A DNA stretch of 64,000 nt from Hyphococcus sp. (GTDB taxonomy: Bacteria > Pseudomonadota > Alphaproteobacteria > Caulobacterales > Parvularculaceae): assembly GCA_028289605.1 (NCBI GenBank), contig JANQON010000009.1:372001-436000 (forward strand), given 5' to 3'. Under the pieces are notes generated by a model, which ran no database searches, had not been told where the DNA came from, and worked only from the letters and a program-made list of their open reading frames with translations. Positions 55,001 through 62,474 of the stretch are shown piece by piece. The position numbers were made by a program, and so were the translations under genes. How positions within the stretch are numbered: position 1 is the stretch's first letter; the number at the start of each line of letters is the position of its first letter.

Positions 55001-57541
55001 GTGTCCCTGGCCCCGGGGCAGTCCCTCGACTTCGAAACGGACACCGCGCACTCCATCACCATCCAGTCCTCAGACGGAACCAATACCGCGACCCACACGG
55101 TCGCGATCACCGTCGACGACGTCAATGACAACGGGCAAGTGTTTACGTCAGGCGTGACGGCGAACGCGGCGGAAGATGTTTCGGACAGCGCCGTTCTTTA
55201 TACGGCCACGACCACAGACGCCGACACCACCGGCGAAGCCATCACCTACGCATTGACCGACGACGCCGGCGGGCTCTTCGAGATCGATCCCGACACCGGC
55301 GAAGTGTCCCTCGCCCCGGGCCAGTCCCTCGATTTTGAAACGGACACCGCGCATTCCATCACGATCCAGTCCTCGGACGGAACCAATACCACGACCCACA
55401 CCGTCGCCATCACCGTCGATGACGTTAATGAGGCGCCGACCGATATTCGCGTCTCCGCGAACGCCGGTCTCGACTCGTCTCTCACCGACGGCGACCGGGT
55501 TGGGACGGCGAGCGCCGTCGACCCGGACGCGGGCGATACGCATACGTTCACCCTGACAAACGACGCCAATGGGTTGTTCAGTATCGACGCCAACACCGGC
55601 GACATTACGGTCAATCTTTCCGGCGGGCCGACCTTCGTTGAGGCGTCAGGCGGGGCCAATCCCTTCGACGGCATCGACATTGGAAGCGAGGCGACGCCGA
55701 CGTTTGTCGACATGGACAATGACGGCGATCTTGACATGTTCGTCGGCGAGTCGACCGGCACGCTCAACTACTACGAGAATACGGGCGACGCCGCAGCGCC
55801 GTCGTTCACGATTGGCGTCAGCCCTTTCGGGACGACCGATGTGGGCGGGGATTCCAATCCCACCTTCGTCGATATCGACAATGACGGCGACATGGACGCC
55901 TTTGTCGGCGAAAACAGCGGCGTCATGAATTTCTTCGAAAACACAGGATCGGCAAGCAATCCTGCTTTCGGCGCAGCCCAGACCGGCGCGTTCGGATTTC
56001 CGGACGTCGGATATGACTCAGCGCCGACTTTCGTCGACATCGACAATGACGGCGACATGGATCTTTTTATCGGTGAAAGCGCCGGCGACATAAACTACTA
56101 CGAGAACACGGGAGACGCCGCGAACGCCGCCTTTGCTTCGGGCGTGCGCAACCCGTTCGGATTTGTTGACATCGGCGTCGACGCCGAACTCACATTCGCC
56201 GACCTCGACGGCGACGGCGACCTGGACGCGATTTCAGGCGAAGACAGCGGCTCCTTGTTTTACTTTGAGAATACGGGAACCAGCGAAACACCGTCATTCG
56301 CCGCCCCGACGTCGAATCCTTTTGGCTTGTCGGATATTGGTCATGAATCCTCGCCCACTTTCGCCGATATCGACGGCGACGGCGATCTCGACCTGGTTGT
56401 CGGCCACGGCAATGACGACAATGGCGGAACCTCCGGCGACGGCGTCATCTCTTACTTCGAGAACACGACAACAGCGATCAACACGACAACCGGCGCCAGC
56501 TATACCGTCACCGTGGAAGCAACCGACGACGGCGGCGAAAGCTATGCGGAAGACTTTACGTTTACGTTCGGGACGGACGGTGCGGACACGTTTTCCGGCG
56601 GAGCGGGGTCGGACGTCATTTACGGGTTTGACGGCGCCGACGTGATCGACGGCGGCGCGGGCGACGACGTTCTTGTAGGCGACAGCGGCATCGCCCAGGC
56701 CGCACAGAATCTGATTATCAACGGCAGCTTCGAAAACCCCGATACGGGGTCGTGGACTCAGGTTTCGTCAATCGAAGGTTGGACCGCCTCATCCGGTTTG
56801 ATCGAAGTCGGCGACAACGCCGTTTCCGCCTACGGCGTGACGGCCTCTGACGGCCGGCAGTTCGCCGAAATCGACGCCGGCTCTTCAACTGATAGTTTCT
56901 ATCAAGACGTTCTGACCGACGCGGGGCAATCATACACATTGAGCCTCGATGTCGCTGCGCGCAGCGGGGTCGCGTCCAACACGGTGGAAGTCTACTGGAA
57001 CGGCGTTCTTGTTGATGCGATCGACCCCAGTTCGACCGCCTTCGAAAGCCATTCATTCACCGTTGAGGGCACAGGCGGCATGGACCGCCTTGAGTTCCGC
57101 GAGCCCGCCGGCGAAAACAACAATGTCGGCGGCCTTATCGACAATGTTTCGCTCGTTGCAGCGCATGACGATACGCTCAATGGCGGCGAAGGCGACGATG
57201 TACTCATCGGCGGCGCCGGCGACGATATTCTGAACGGCGGCGCTGACGCCGATCAGATGTTTGGCGGCGACGGCAGCGATCTCTTCGTCTACGACATGGG
57301 CGATGGGAACGACGTCATAGACGGCGGCGAAGGCGCATCGTGGACTGATCAAATCCAGCTTAGCGATGGGGCGACGGCGCTCGGCGAGTACGGGGTGGAC
57401 TGGACGGTCGCCGTCACGGAAGGTTCGATCACTTCCGCCGACGCCGACAGCATCACCCTTAGCGAAGACGCTGACGGCGTGATAACCTTTAGCGACAACT
57501 CAACCATTGCGTTTGAGAATGTGGAAGAGATCTTGTTCTAG
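52052..57541 (+). CDS. Giant RTX adhesin with cadherin-like, FG-GAP and DUF642-like domains
   Basis: An 1829-residue, very acidic protein without a signal peptide, as for type I secretion. Layout: an unstructured Asp/Ala-rich head (1-215); two divergent cadherin-like domains (about 216-417); seven near-identical cadherin-like domains of 101 residues (420-1126); one more divergent copy; and five FG-GAP repeats with DxDxDGDxD calcium loops (about 1204-1475). A first RTX block (GGAGSDVIYGFDGADVIDGG, about 1515-1545) precedes a DUF642-like jelly roll (NLIINGSFENP to GGLIDNVSL, about 1553-1704). A second RTX block (GGEGDDVLIGGAGDDILNGG) and a C-terminal secretion region end in FENVEEILF. It is probably a surface or matrix adhesin. 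No type I secretion genes are in the window. Confidence 0.88.
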   Translation: MADTQKQNPDGAAPSAPGAETLDSESEALKKARDHTVPEVDADDDMGALGNLHFGDQKSFEWKGADQPTHGKASEFSPALDPTESDAAPDQQGAEPQNADNANDDPGISVNELNVVESTPTHLHTDDLDTNPSQNVSDKTAKEPTAAGTGGVPGIGAQPDADSASSSDTGRNGGAADNPDPDAAPDSDPDNVSDAQQDTDADDATGTDAGPIVDTDDGSNAVSEGAAVGDTVGVVAYADDSDAADTITYALTDDAGGLFAIDPNTGVVTVAGALDAESATTHMIEVMAASSDGSTSVAVFTIIVNDANEFDISGPVDTDASSNAVAENAETGSAVGLTASAADNDATNNAVTYSLVDAVGEPVANGPFAIDPSTGVVTVADAAQIDFEVADSHTVYVRAVSADGSASTQAFTITVNDVNDNGQVFTSETATDAAENIADTDVVYTATATDADTTGEAITYSLTDDAGGLFEIDPNTGEVSLTPGRSLDFETDTAHSITIQSSDGTNTATHTVAITVDDVNDNGQVFTSGVTASAAENITDTDVVYTATTTDADATGEAITYALTDDADGLFEIDADTGEVSLAPGQSLDFETDTAHSITIQSSDGTNTATHTVAITVDDVNDNGQVFTSGATATAAENVADSAVLYTAATTDADTTGEAITYALTDDAGGLFEIDPNTGEVSLAPGQSLDFETDTAHSITIQSSDGTNTTTHTVAITVDDVNDHGQVFTSATTARAAEDVTESAVVYTATTTDADATGEAITYALTDDADGLFEIDPNTGEVSLAPGQSLDFETDTAHSITIQSSDGTNTATHTVAITVDDVNDNGQVFTSGVTASAAENIADTDVVYTATTTDADTTGEAITYSLTDDAGGLFEIDPNTGEVSLAPGQSLDFETDTAHSITIQSSDGTNTATHTVAITVDDVNDNGQVFTSGTTATAAEDVADTDVLYTANATDADTTGEAITYALTDDAGGLFEIDSDTGEVSLAPGQSLDFETDTAHSITIQSSDGTNTATHTVAITVDDVNDNGQVFTSGVTANAAEDVSDSAVLYTATTTDADTTGEAITYALTDDAGGLFEIDPDTGEVSLAPGQSLDFETDTAHSITIQSSDGTNTTTHTVAITVDDVNEAPTDIRVSANAGLDSSLTDGDRVGTASAVDPDAGDTHTFTLTNDANGLFSIDANTGDITVNLSGGPTFVEASGGANPFDGIDIGSEATPTFVDMDNDGDLDMFVGESTGTLNYYENTGDAAAPSFTIGVSPFGTTDVGGDSNPTFVDIDNDGDMDAFVGENSGVMNFFENTGSASNPAFGAAQTGAFGFPDVGYDSAPTFVDIDNDGDMDLFIGESAGDINYYENTGDAANAAFASGVRNPFGFVDIGVDAELTFADLDGDGDLDAISGEDSGSLFYFENTGTSETPSFAAPTSNPFGLSDIGHESSPTFADIDGDGDLDLVVGHGNDDNGGTSGDGVISYFENTTTAINTTTGASYTVTVEATDDGGESYAEDFTFTFGTDGADTFSGGAGSDVIYGFDGADVIDGGAGDDVLVGDSGIAQAAQNLIINGSFENPDTGSWTQVSSIEGWTASSGLIEVGDNAVSAYGVTASDGRQFAEIDAGSSTDSFYQDVLTDAGQSYTLSLDVAARSGVASNTVEVYWNGVLVDAIDPSSTAFESHSFTVEGTGGMDRLEFREPAGENNNVGGLIDNVSLVAAHDDTLNGGEGDDVLIGGAGDDILNGGADADQMFGGDGSDLFVYDMGDGNDVIDGGEGASWTDQIQLSDGATALGEYGVDWTVAVTEGSITSADADSITLSEDADGVITFSDNSTIAFENVEEILF
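53309..55429 (+). repeat. Seven tandem 303-bp cadherin-like repeats
   Basis: Exactly seven units of 303 bases. Each begins at the codons for DNGQVFTS (DHGQVFTS in unit 4) and contains TGEAITY, GGLFEID, TGEVSLAPGQSLDFETDTAH and ITIQSSDGTNTATHTVAITV. Differences cluster in a short stretch after QVFTS and in synonymous sites. Confidence 0.92.
55664..56467 (+). repeat. Five FG-GAP/VCBS-type calcium-binding repeats
   Basis: Five units of about 50 residues in the form DIG-x-x-x-x-PTFVDIDNDGDMD-x-F-x-GE-x-x-G-x-x-x-YYENTG. Each has an EF-hand-like D-x-D-x-D-G-D-x-D loop. They form an integrin-like propeller section of the adhesin. Confidence 0.8.
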
Positions 57542-57548
57542 AGACGTG

Positions 57549-57581
57549 CCGGCGGCTTAGCGAGAAAAGCCAAACCGCCGG
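57549..57581 (+). terminator. Hairpin after the adhesin gene
   Basis: CCGGCGG and CCGCCGG (57549-57555 and 57575-57581) enclose an inner GGCTT/AAAGCC-type pairing eight bases past the stop codon. No T-run follows, so it is a possible weak terminator or 3' stabiliser. Confidence 0.4.
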
Positions 57582-57809
57582 ACAAGAAAGACTGAATCAC
57601 GCCGAAGTCACCTGTCCAACACGTCAAATGCGCCCGGTCGCGTCAACAGGCCCGATTTTTCCATGCGCCGTCGCCGGCGGACAGGGGCGAACGCAACCCG
57701 CCGCCTGTGAACGGATAGGGCGATGGCTGCGAAAACAGGCAACGCCAGGAAAAGGGCGGCTGCAAAAGTCATTGTCGAGATCATCGTTAGCTAAACTCTT
57801 TCGAGGCGA

Positions 57810-58511
57810 TCAGGCCGCGGCTTGCGCGTGATTGTCTGCGGTGTTGGCGTGGATATGGCGGACAAGTCCCGGATCGAGATCAAGCCGGGCGGCGAGCAAA
57901 GCCAGGTAACTGCGTTCGGCGGCGCCTTTAGGATCGATGGCGATCAGCGACGCGGTGTAAAGCTCGGCGGCCATCTCGGGCGTGGTCGCGTCCCGCACAA
58001 TCGCTTCGACGTCGACGGGCTTCGCCAATTCTTCGCTAAGAAACGCGTAGTCGTCCTCGCCGATATTGAGGGCTTTTAGTTCTGACAGAATGCGTTCGCG
58101 TTCCTGCTGGGTGACGTGACCATCGGCTTTCGCAGCCGCGACCATCGCCCGCAGGAGAGAACGAGCCAGGTCTCGCCTGTCTTGCTCCGCGTCCGGTAGA
58201 AAGGGAGAGCCGACCGGCGCCATTAAAGATGCGTCAGCGGTTGCGCCTGCAGAAGGGCTTTTCTTCGCCTGCCAGTCCCGCCACGCTTTATAGGCAAGCC
58301 CGCCGACCAGAGCGACGCCGCCGACTTTCAGGCCGTTCTTCAGGAGTTTTTTGGGTTTGGCGCCGCCCATCAACATGGCGGCAAGACCGCCGGCGGCGGC
58401 GCCGGTCGCCAGCCCGCCGGGCCCCGTCAGCAATTGGTCGAGACTGATTCCCGCAGCGGGGCTCTGGGCGTTCTGCGGCTGATGCGCTTTGCCGAGAAAT
58501 TCATCGTGCAC
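57810..58511 (-). CDS. DUF533 / TerB-like protein (YebE type)
   Basis: About 233 residues from the GTG at 58511, which has GGAGAAACAAC directly upstream; the frame runs open to 58589. A Gly/Ala-rich segment ISLDQLLTGPGGLATGAAAGGLAAMLMGG and a possible membrane helix (VGGVALVGGLAYKAW) precede a helical TerB-like domain. That domain contains LLRAMVAAAKADGHVTQQERERI (the A-D-G-x-V/I acidic motif) and ends with AAERSYLALLAARLDLDPGLV. This matches DUF533 proteins such as E. coli YebE, linked to envelope stress but of unknown activity. Confidence 0.8.
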   Translation of the reverse strand: MHDEFLGKAHQPQNAQSPAAGISLDQLLTGPGGLATGAAAGGLAAMLMGGAKPKKLLKNGLKVGGVALVGGLAYKAWRDWQAKKSPSAGATADASLMAPVGSPFLPDAEQDRRDLARSLLRAMVAAAKADGHVTQQERERILSELKALNIGEDDYAFLSEELAKPVDVEAIVRDATTPEMAAELYTASLIAIDPKGAAERSYLALLAARLDLDPGLVRHIHANTADNHAQAAA

Positions 58512-58679
58512 GTTGTTTCTCCAATTGTTTCGAGCCAACCCGATCAGGCTCTGACGCAAAGGAGATGATAGGCGTGAAGAAAAGGGCAACCCAATTCAAA
58601 TATCAATTGTGATAGGAAATGCCTATAGGTTACGCGCAAGGGGCGCGGACAAATTCAGCGCTGCGCGGAATTCGAAATA

Positions 58680-58985
58680 TCAGAAGCGATCGGGCCGCAA
58701 TACTTCGACCGTCGAAACGCTCAAGATCCCGATCTGCGCCTTCAGGAGGTTTTCCAGCTCTTTAAGGGCGCTCTCGATCTTCGTCTCGTCGCCAATCGCT
58801 ATCACCACAACCATTTCGTCAGCGGTGGACAGGTTGCCGCTGCGACGCCAACGGCGTCCGCCGCCAAATCCCGCAGAGGCGTTGAGAATGGTGTAGCCGG
58901 TCAGCCCGCTATTCTCCAGAATGTCCTGGGCCCTGCGCAACGCCATGCGCTCGATGATCAGCTCTAGTCTGCGTTTTTCGTGCAT
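58680..58985 (-). CDS. PII-like regulatory protein, SbtB-type
   Basis: A 101-residue protein with a PII/ACT ferredoxin-like layout. LELIIERMALRRAQDILENSGLTGYTILNASAGFGGGRRWRR is the first half with the T-loop (core GYTILNASAGFGGGRRWRR), and DEMVVVIAIGDETKIESALKELENLL the second. The gene follows an SbtA-type bicarbonate transporter by nine bases, the standard SbtA-SbtB pairing. SbtB binds adenine nucleotides and gates SbtA. The T-loop is Gly/Arg-rich here and the C-terminal disulfide extension of cyanobacterial SbtB is absent. Confidence 0.82.
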   Translation of the reverse strand: MHEKRRLELIIERMALRRAQDILENSGLTGYTILNASAGFGGGRRWRRSGNLSTADEMVVVIAIGDETKIESALKELENLLKAQIGILSVSTVEVLRPDRF

Positions 58986-58994
58986 GAGAGGTCC

Positions 58995-59966
58995 TTACCC
59001 CGCGATCATTTGCGCGATGAATATATAAAGCGGAATGCCGAAAGTCAGATTGAACGGAAATGTTACGCCGAGGGACAGCGTCAAATAGATAGCGGGCTTT
59101 GCTTCCGGCAGCGCCAGGCGCATGGCCGCCGGCACGGCGATGTAAGAGGCCGATGCTGCGAGGGTAATCAAGAGCGCGGCATCGCCCGCCGGCAGGCCCA
59201 ACAGCATGCAAAACACAGCGGCGAGTCCGGCTGAAAGGATCGGCATATAGATCCCGAAAGCGATCGTTGCCGGCTGCAAAAGCCGCCACCCCTGGCGCAA
59301 GCCCCGACCGGCGGAGAGCCCCATATCCAACAGGAAAAGACACAAAACACCCTGCAGCGGCGAGATAAAGACGTTGCCCACCTGCGCCTTCCCTGCCTCG
59401 CCCGTGATCCAGCCGATGACGAGCGCGCCAATCAGAACAACCACTGATGCGTTGAGCGCGACTTCGCGAATCAGTCCCGTCGACCCGGCGGTCGGTTTCG
59501 TTTTCTGGTGGCGCCCGGCGAGTATGAGCGCCGTGATGATCGCCGGCGTCTCCATCAACGCCGCTACGGCGACCAAGTGACCGCCGTAGGAAATACCGGA
59601 CAAATCCACCGCCTGCGTGGCGGCGACGAAGGTCACAATTGAAATCGATCCATAGTGAGCGGCGCTCGCCGCCGCATCGACGCCGGGCAGTTTGGTTGTG
59701 GCGCGCAAAAGCGCGTATGCGATGATCGGTATCAGGAATGATAGCGCGGCGCCTGCGGCGAGAACGCCGATGACTTCGGCGCTGAGGCCGCTCGCCGCCA
59801 TCTCAAAGCCGCCCTTCAGGCCAATCGCCATCATCAGGTAAATGGCGAGTCCTTTGGAAAGCGCTTCGGGGATCGCCATATTTGACCGGGCGAGCGCGGC
59901 GAGTAGACCGAGAACGAAGAAGAGAACGACTGGCGAGAGTATGGTCGAGACCGCGAGATCAATCAT
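58995..59966 (-). CDS. SbtA-type sodium-dependent bicarbonate transporter
   Basis: A 323-residue membrane protein with about 10 segments in two inverted halves. Hallmarks are LSKGLAIYLMMAIGLKGGFEMA, ALLRATTKLPGVDAAASAAHYGSISIVTFVAA (core AAASAAHYGSISIVTF, the bicarbonate/sodium site), LLDMGLSAGRGLRQ and ITLAASASYIAVPAAMRLALPEA with SLGVTFPFNLTFGIPLY. These match SbtA (DUF897). It should import bicarbonate with sodium under control of the PII-like partner. No carboxysome or Rubisco genes are in the window. Confidence 0.87.
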   Translation of the reverse strand: MIDLAVSTILSPVVLFFVLGLLAALARSNMAIPEALSKGLAIYLMMAIGLKGGFEMAASGLSAEVIGVLAAGAALSFLIPIIAYALLRATTKLPGVDAAASAAHYGSISIVTFVAATQAVDLSGISYGGHLVAVAALMETPAIITALILAGRHQKTKPTAGSTGLIREVALNASVVVLIGALVIGWITGEAGKAQVGNVFISPLQGVLCLFLLDMGLSAGRGLRQGWRLLQPATIAFGIYMPILSAGLAAVFCMLLGLPAGDAALLITLAASASYIAVPAAMRLALPEAKPAIYLTLSLGVTFPFNLTFGIPLYIFIAQMIAG

Positions 59967-60497
59967 GATTTGCTGCGTTAGTTGTTGTTATTTGAGCATG
60001 CCGATTGTGCGTTGACTCACGCGGAATTCAATACGGAGGCGGGGCCGCGAGGCAATAGCCGAATTTCTTCGCTATGGACACTATATCTCGACGGCGCGCT
60101 GTGGACGACGCCCCTCACCTGAGCTTTTCCGGATCGCGGCGGCGCAAGCAATACTCGCGCGCGAATGGTCGCGGCGATGCTTTCCGCCGCGGCGAACCCG
60201 CTCGTTGGGTGATGAGGAACAGTGGGCGGCCTTTGCGGTCGTTCCGTGGTTTTGTCTTCGCCGACAAAGTAAGAGAACAACCTAAGTAGATGTCCGCTCA
60301 AACGCGCTCAGAAAGCGCCTTGCATTCGCGGGCGGCAAAGCATTTGCTCGCGCTTTACCAATTGGCCGCAGCAAACACTCTGGGACAGGTCCGCTGGTCT
60401 GCGACCGAGCCCGCCCCGCAAGGCGCAAGGCGTCATGCCGCCCCGCCGGAGTCGCGGCCTTTCGCGAAGCCGGCGGAGCGACTGAAATTTGCAGTGA
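59967..60497. other. Intergenic region without recognised gene
   Basis: About 530 bases upstream of the SbtA gene. Open frames at 60017-60301 (minus), 60074-60289 and 60290-60511 (plus) have no recognisable motif, overlap one another and are rich in Arg/Pro as expected for noncoding GC-rich sequence. The SbtA promoter should lie near 59970-60010. Confidence 0.35.
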
Positions 60498-61040
60498 CTA
60501 TTCCGGGCTGAAAGGCAGCGATGAATGGTGAAGATTGATCTTCAGGTCGCCGTCTTCGTTGCGCACATAGCCAAAGGTGTATTCCACTTTGGTTTCGGCG
60601 CCGTCGGCGCCGGTGAACCAGTAATTGCCCATCGCCATCGCGGAGTTGTCGTCGGCGTAAACGCCGTTGTTTTCCCAGCGAACATTGGTCCAGCCGGAGA
60701 TGGCGAAGCCTTTGTCCTCGGTGCCTTCCTTGCCGATGAAGTAAGCAAGCGCCTCATCGAACGTTTCGCGGAACTGATCGTCGGCGGCGAGCGTCGGCTT
60801 GAACATGACGTCGGTCTCGCCGTAGGCGTAAAGCGTGTTGATGTGCTCAGTGGCGCGGGCCGCATAGTCGCCGCCGCTGGAATGGACGCTGGAGATGGCG
60901 ACAATGCCTTCGCCCCATTCCTTTTGGGCGGCGATGACGTCGTCCTTAGTGATGCCTTTGTCTGAGCTTGTGCCCGCGGCGCACGCCGTCGCCGCCAGCC
61001 CGCCAACAGCGGCCACAATGCCAAAAACGTTCTTTTTCAT
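60498..61040 (-). CDS. Exported NTF2-like (SnoaL-type) protein
   Basis: A 180-residue exported protein. The N-terminus MKKNVFGIVAAVGGLAATACAAG is a signal peptide with a possible lipobox cysteine at position 20. The mature part has the cone-shaped NTF2 order: a helix (DDVIAAQKEWGEGIVAIS), DVMFKPTLAADDQFRETFDEALAYF, WTNVRWENNGVYADDNSAMAMGNYWFTGADGAETKVEYTFGYVR (parts quoted from 116 on) and DLKINLHHSSLPFSPE. The closing LHHSSLP motif marks a group sometimes labelled phosphoribosyl-AMP cyclohydrolase in databases; I see no HisI metal motif here, so that label would be doubtful. Confidence 0.65.
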   Translation of the reverse strand: MKKNVFGIVAAVGGLAATACAAGTSSDKGITKDDVIAAQKEWGEGIVAISSVHSSGGDYAARATEHINTLYAYGETDVMFKPTLAADDQFRETFDEALAYFIGKEGTEDKGFAISGWTNVRWENNGVYADDNSAMAMGNYWFTGADGAETKVEYTFGYVRNEDGDLKINLHHSSLPFSPE

Positions 61041-61255
61041 GAGTAGTCCTCTATGCTTGGTTGATAACCCCGTATCCGAAAAGCCGGATTAAACTGGCGC
61101 AGTAGATAGCGCTCAATCTGTCATATTGAATTCTGGTTCCCGATAGAGTGTGATAGGTTTTTCCGATTAAAAAGACCTGCCAATGCTCGGCTTGCTGCTT
61201 TAGGCCCAACGATGGCGGGACCTAAGCTGTTGTTGCGCTGACCCATTTCCACCCC

Positions 61256-61603
61256 CTAGGTTACGGACCATAGCCGCCGGGCGGTTTTGATCGTTGTACG
61301 TTTGACGCCGTCGATGCGTCCCTCGACAAAGTCGAGGCAGTCGACGATCCAGCGCGCGAATTCCGGCTGCACCAGGTGGTAGTAGCGCATCCGCCCTTCG
61401 GGGCGTTCCTCGACGATGCGGTGAGCGCGCAGAATCGACAAATGCTGCGACACGCGGGTCGCCGGAATGTCGAGGCGCTCGGCAATCTCACCGACGGCTT
61501 TCTCCCCGCTCCGAAGCTCCTCGATCAGCCTGATCCGGTCCGAATGGGCCAGCAGCTTGAAGATGTCCGACAATTCGCGGGCGGCGATTTCGCGGCTCGG
61601 CAT
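61256..61603 (-). CDS. ArsR-family winged-helix repressor
   Basis: 115 residues from the ATG at 61603, nine bases after GGAA. Longer in-frame starts (61618, 61648, 61660) overlap a promoter and are unlikely. The winged helix reads LSDIFKLLAHSDRIRLIEELRSGEKAVGEIAERLDIPATRVSQHLSILRAHRIVEERPEGRMRYYHL (parts: FKLLAHSDRIRLIEEL; RVSQHLSILRAHRIV; GRMRYYHL). There is no cysteine in the DNA-recognition helix, so it is not an ELCVCDL-type metal sensor. Ligand unknown; a dyad in its promoter suggests self-regulation. Confidence 0.85.
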   Translation of the reverse strand: MPSREIAARELSDIFKLLAHSDRIRLIEELRSGEKAVGEIAERLDIPATRVSQHLSILRAHRIVEERPEGRMRYYHLVQPEFARWIVDCLDFVEGRIDGVKRTTIKTARRLWSVT

Positions 61604-61631
61604 AGTGTTTGATTCCATGTATTCGAATGTT

Positions 61632-61660
61632 TGAATATTTGCATCCATATAGATTGTCAA
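61632..61660 (-). promoter_or_regulatory. Consensus sigma-70 promoter of the ArsR gene with overlapping dyad
   Basis: On the minus strand a perfect TTGACA (61660-61655) is followed 17 bases later by TATTCA (61637-61632). The dyad TATTC-AAACATTC-GAATA overlaps the -10 box and start site. Transcription should begin near 61625, leaving a leader of about 20 bases before the ATG at 61603. Confidence 0.7.
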
Positions 61661-61973
61661 GTGCGAAGATTAGCTGTCGGCGGCGGCGGCGGAAGCCCCT
61701 CGCTCGGCTGAAAAGTAAGCGTTCGCCCGCCGGCGGCTACTGGCCGTCGTTGCGCCCGCTCTCTTTCGCAATTGATGATCGGCGAGCGACGCATTTTCCC
61801 GGAGGGTCCGTCACAGCGCGATACGGCGCGATACGGCGTCGTCGCCGACGCTCTCACAACTGCTTTGAGCGAGCCGAGGAATGCAGATTGTCTGCATTTT
61901 CGGTCAGCCGCCTAGACGCCCCCGCATCGCATTAGAGAATGGTTGTTTTTCCGGAGCGGGCTCAGGTCGTAGA

Positions 61974-62375
61974 ATGGATACCAATGTGGGATTTTGGATC
62001 GCAGCAGCCATTGGCGGCGCGTATCTGTTGGGGATAATTGTGATGATCTTGGGCAGGCTATGGGCGATCTATCGCATTCATTCCCGCTGCGCCAATTTCT
62101 GCAAAGTTTGCGCGAGCAGCTTATCCGAAGAGGAAACGCGTTTTGGACGGTGCGACGACTGCGCAGGCGCGTCTAAGACGCCGTTCGCAGCGCTGAGGGC
62201 GTGGGCGCATGGTCTTGCGCAAGCGCTCGCGCATGCCGTGCCTGCTCGAAAACCGCAAGACAGATGCAAAGACGGATGCGCCGATGATGACGCAAGTCAG
62301 CGTTCGGCCGCGGGAACATCTGCAACAATTGGCGGCTTGGCCCGCGTGAGAAAATTTGAGCCTCAACGACCGTAA
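61974..62375 (+). CDS. Possible small membrane protein with cysteine cluster
   Basis: About 133 residues from the ATG at 61974; the frame opens at 61881. The N-terminus is a clear membrane helix (FWIAAAIGGAYLLGIIVMILG) followed by RIHSRCANFCKVCASSL and RFGRCDDCAG, a four-cysteine pattern like a zinc ribbon. The remaining 65 residues look unstructured. No family is recognised and the ribosome site is weak. The membrane helix plus paired C-x-x-C motifs argue that at least the first 70 residues are real. Confidence 0.4.
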   Translation: MDTNVGFWIAAAIGGAYLLGIIVMILGRLWAIYRIHSRCANFCKVCASSLSEEETRFGRCDDCAGASKTPFAALRAWAHGLAQALAHAVPARKPQDRCKDGCADDDASQRSAAGTSATIGGLARVRKFEPQRP

Positions 62376-62474
62376 CCCCGCCGGCGCCCCTAAACCAAGG
62401 CTGGCGGTTAGATGCAAGCGCACCCGCTTTGCGTCCCCGCCCGCGAGGTCGGAGCCTTGCGCGCTGACTGATCC

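Noticed and set aside
53330-55543. Many open frames on other frames and strand within the adhesin repeats
   Set aside because: They recur with the 303-bp period and are shadows of the cadherin-like repeats.
60017-60511. Three overlapping short open frames upstream of the NTF2-like gene
   Set aside because: No motifs, poor ribosome sites, mutually overlapping and Arg/Pro-rich composition typical of noncoding GC-rich DNA.
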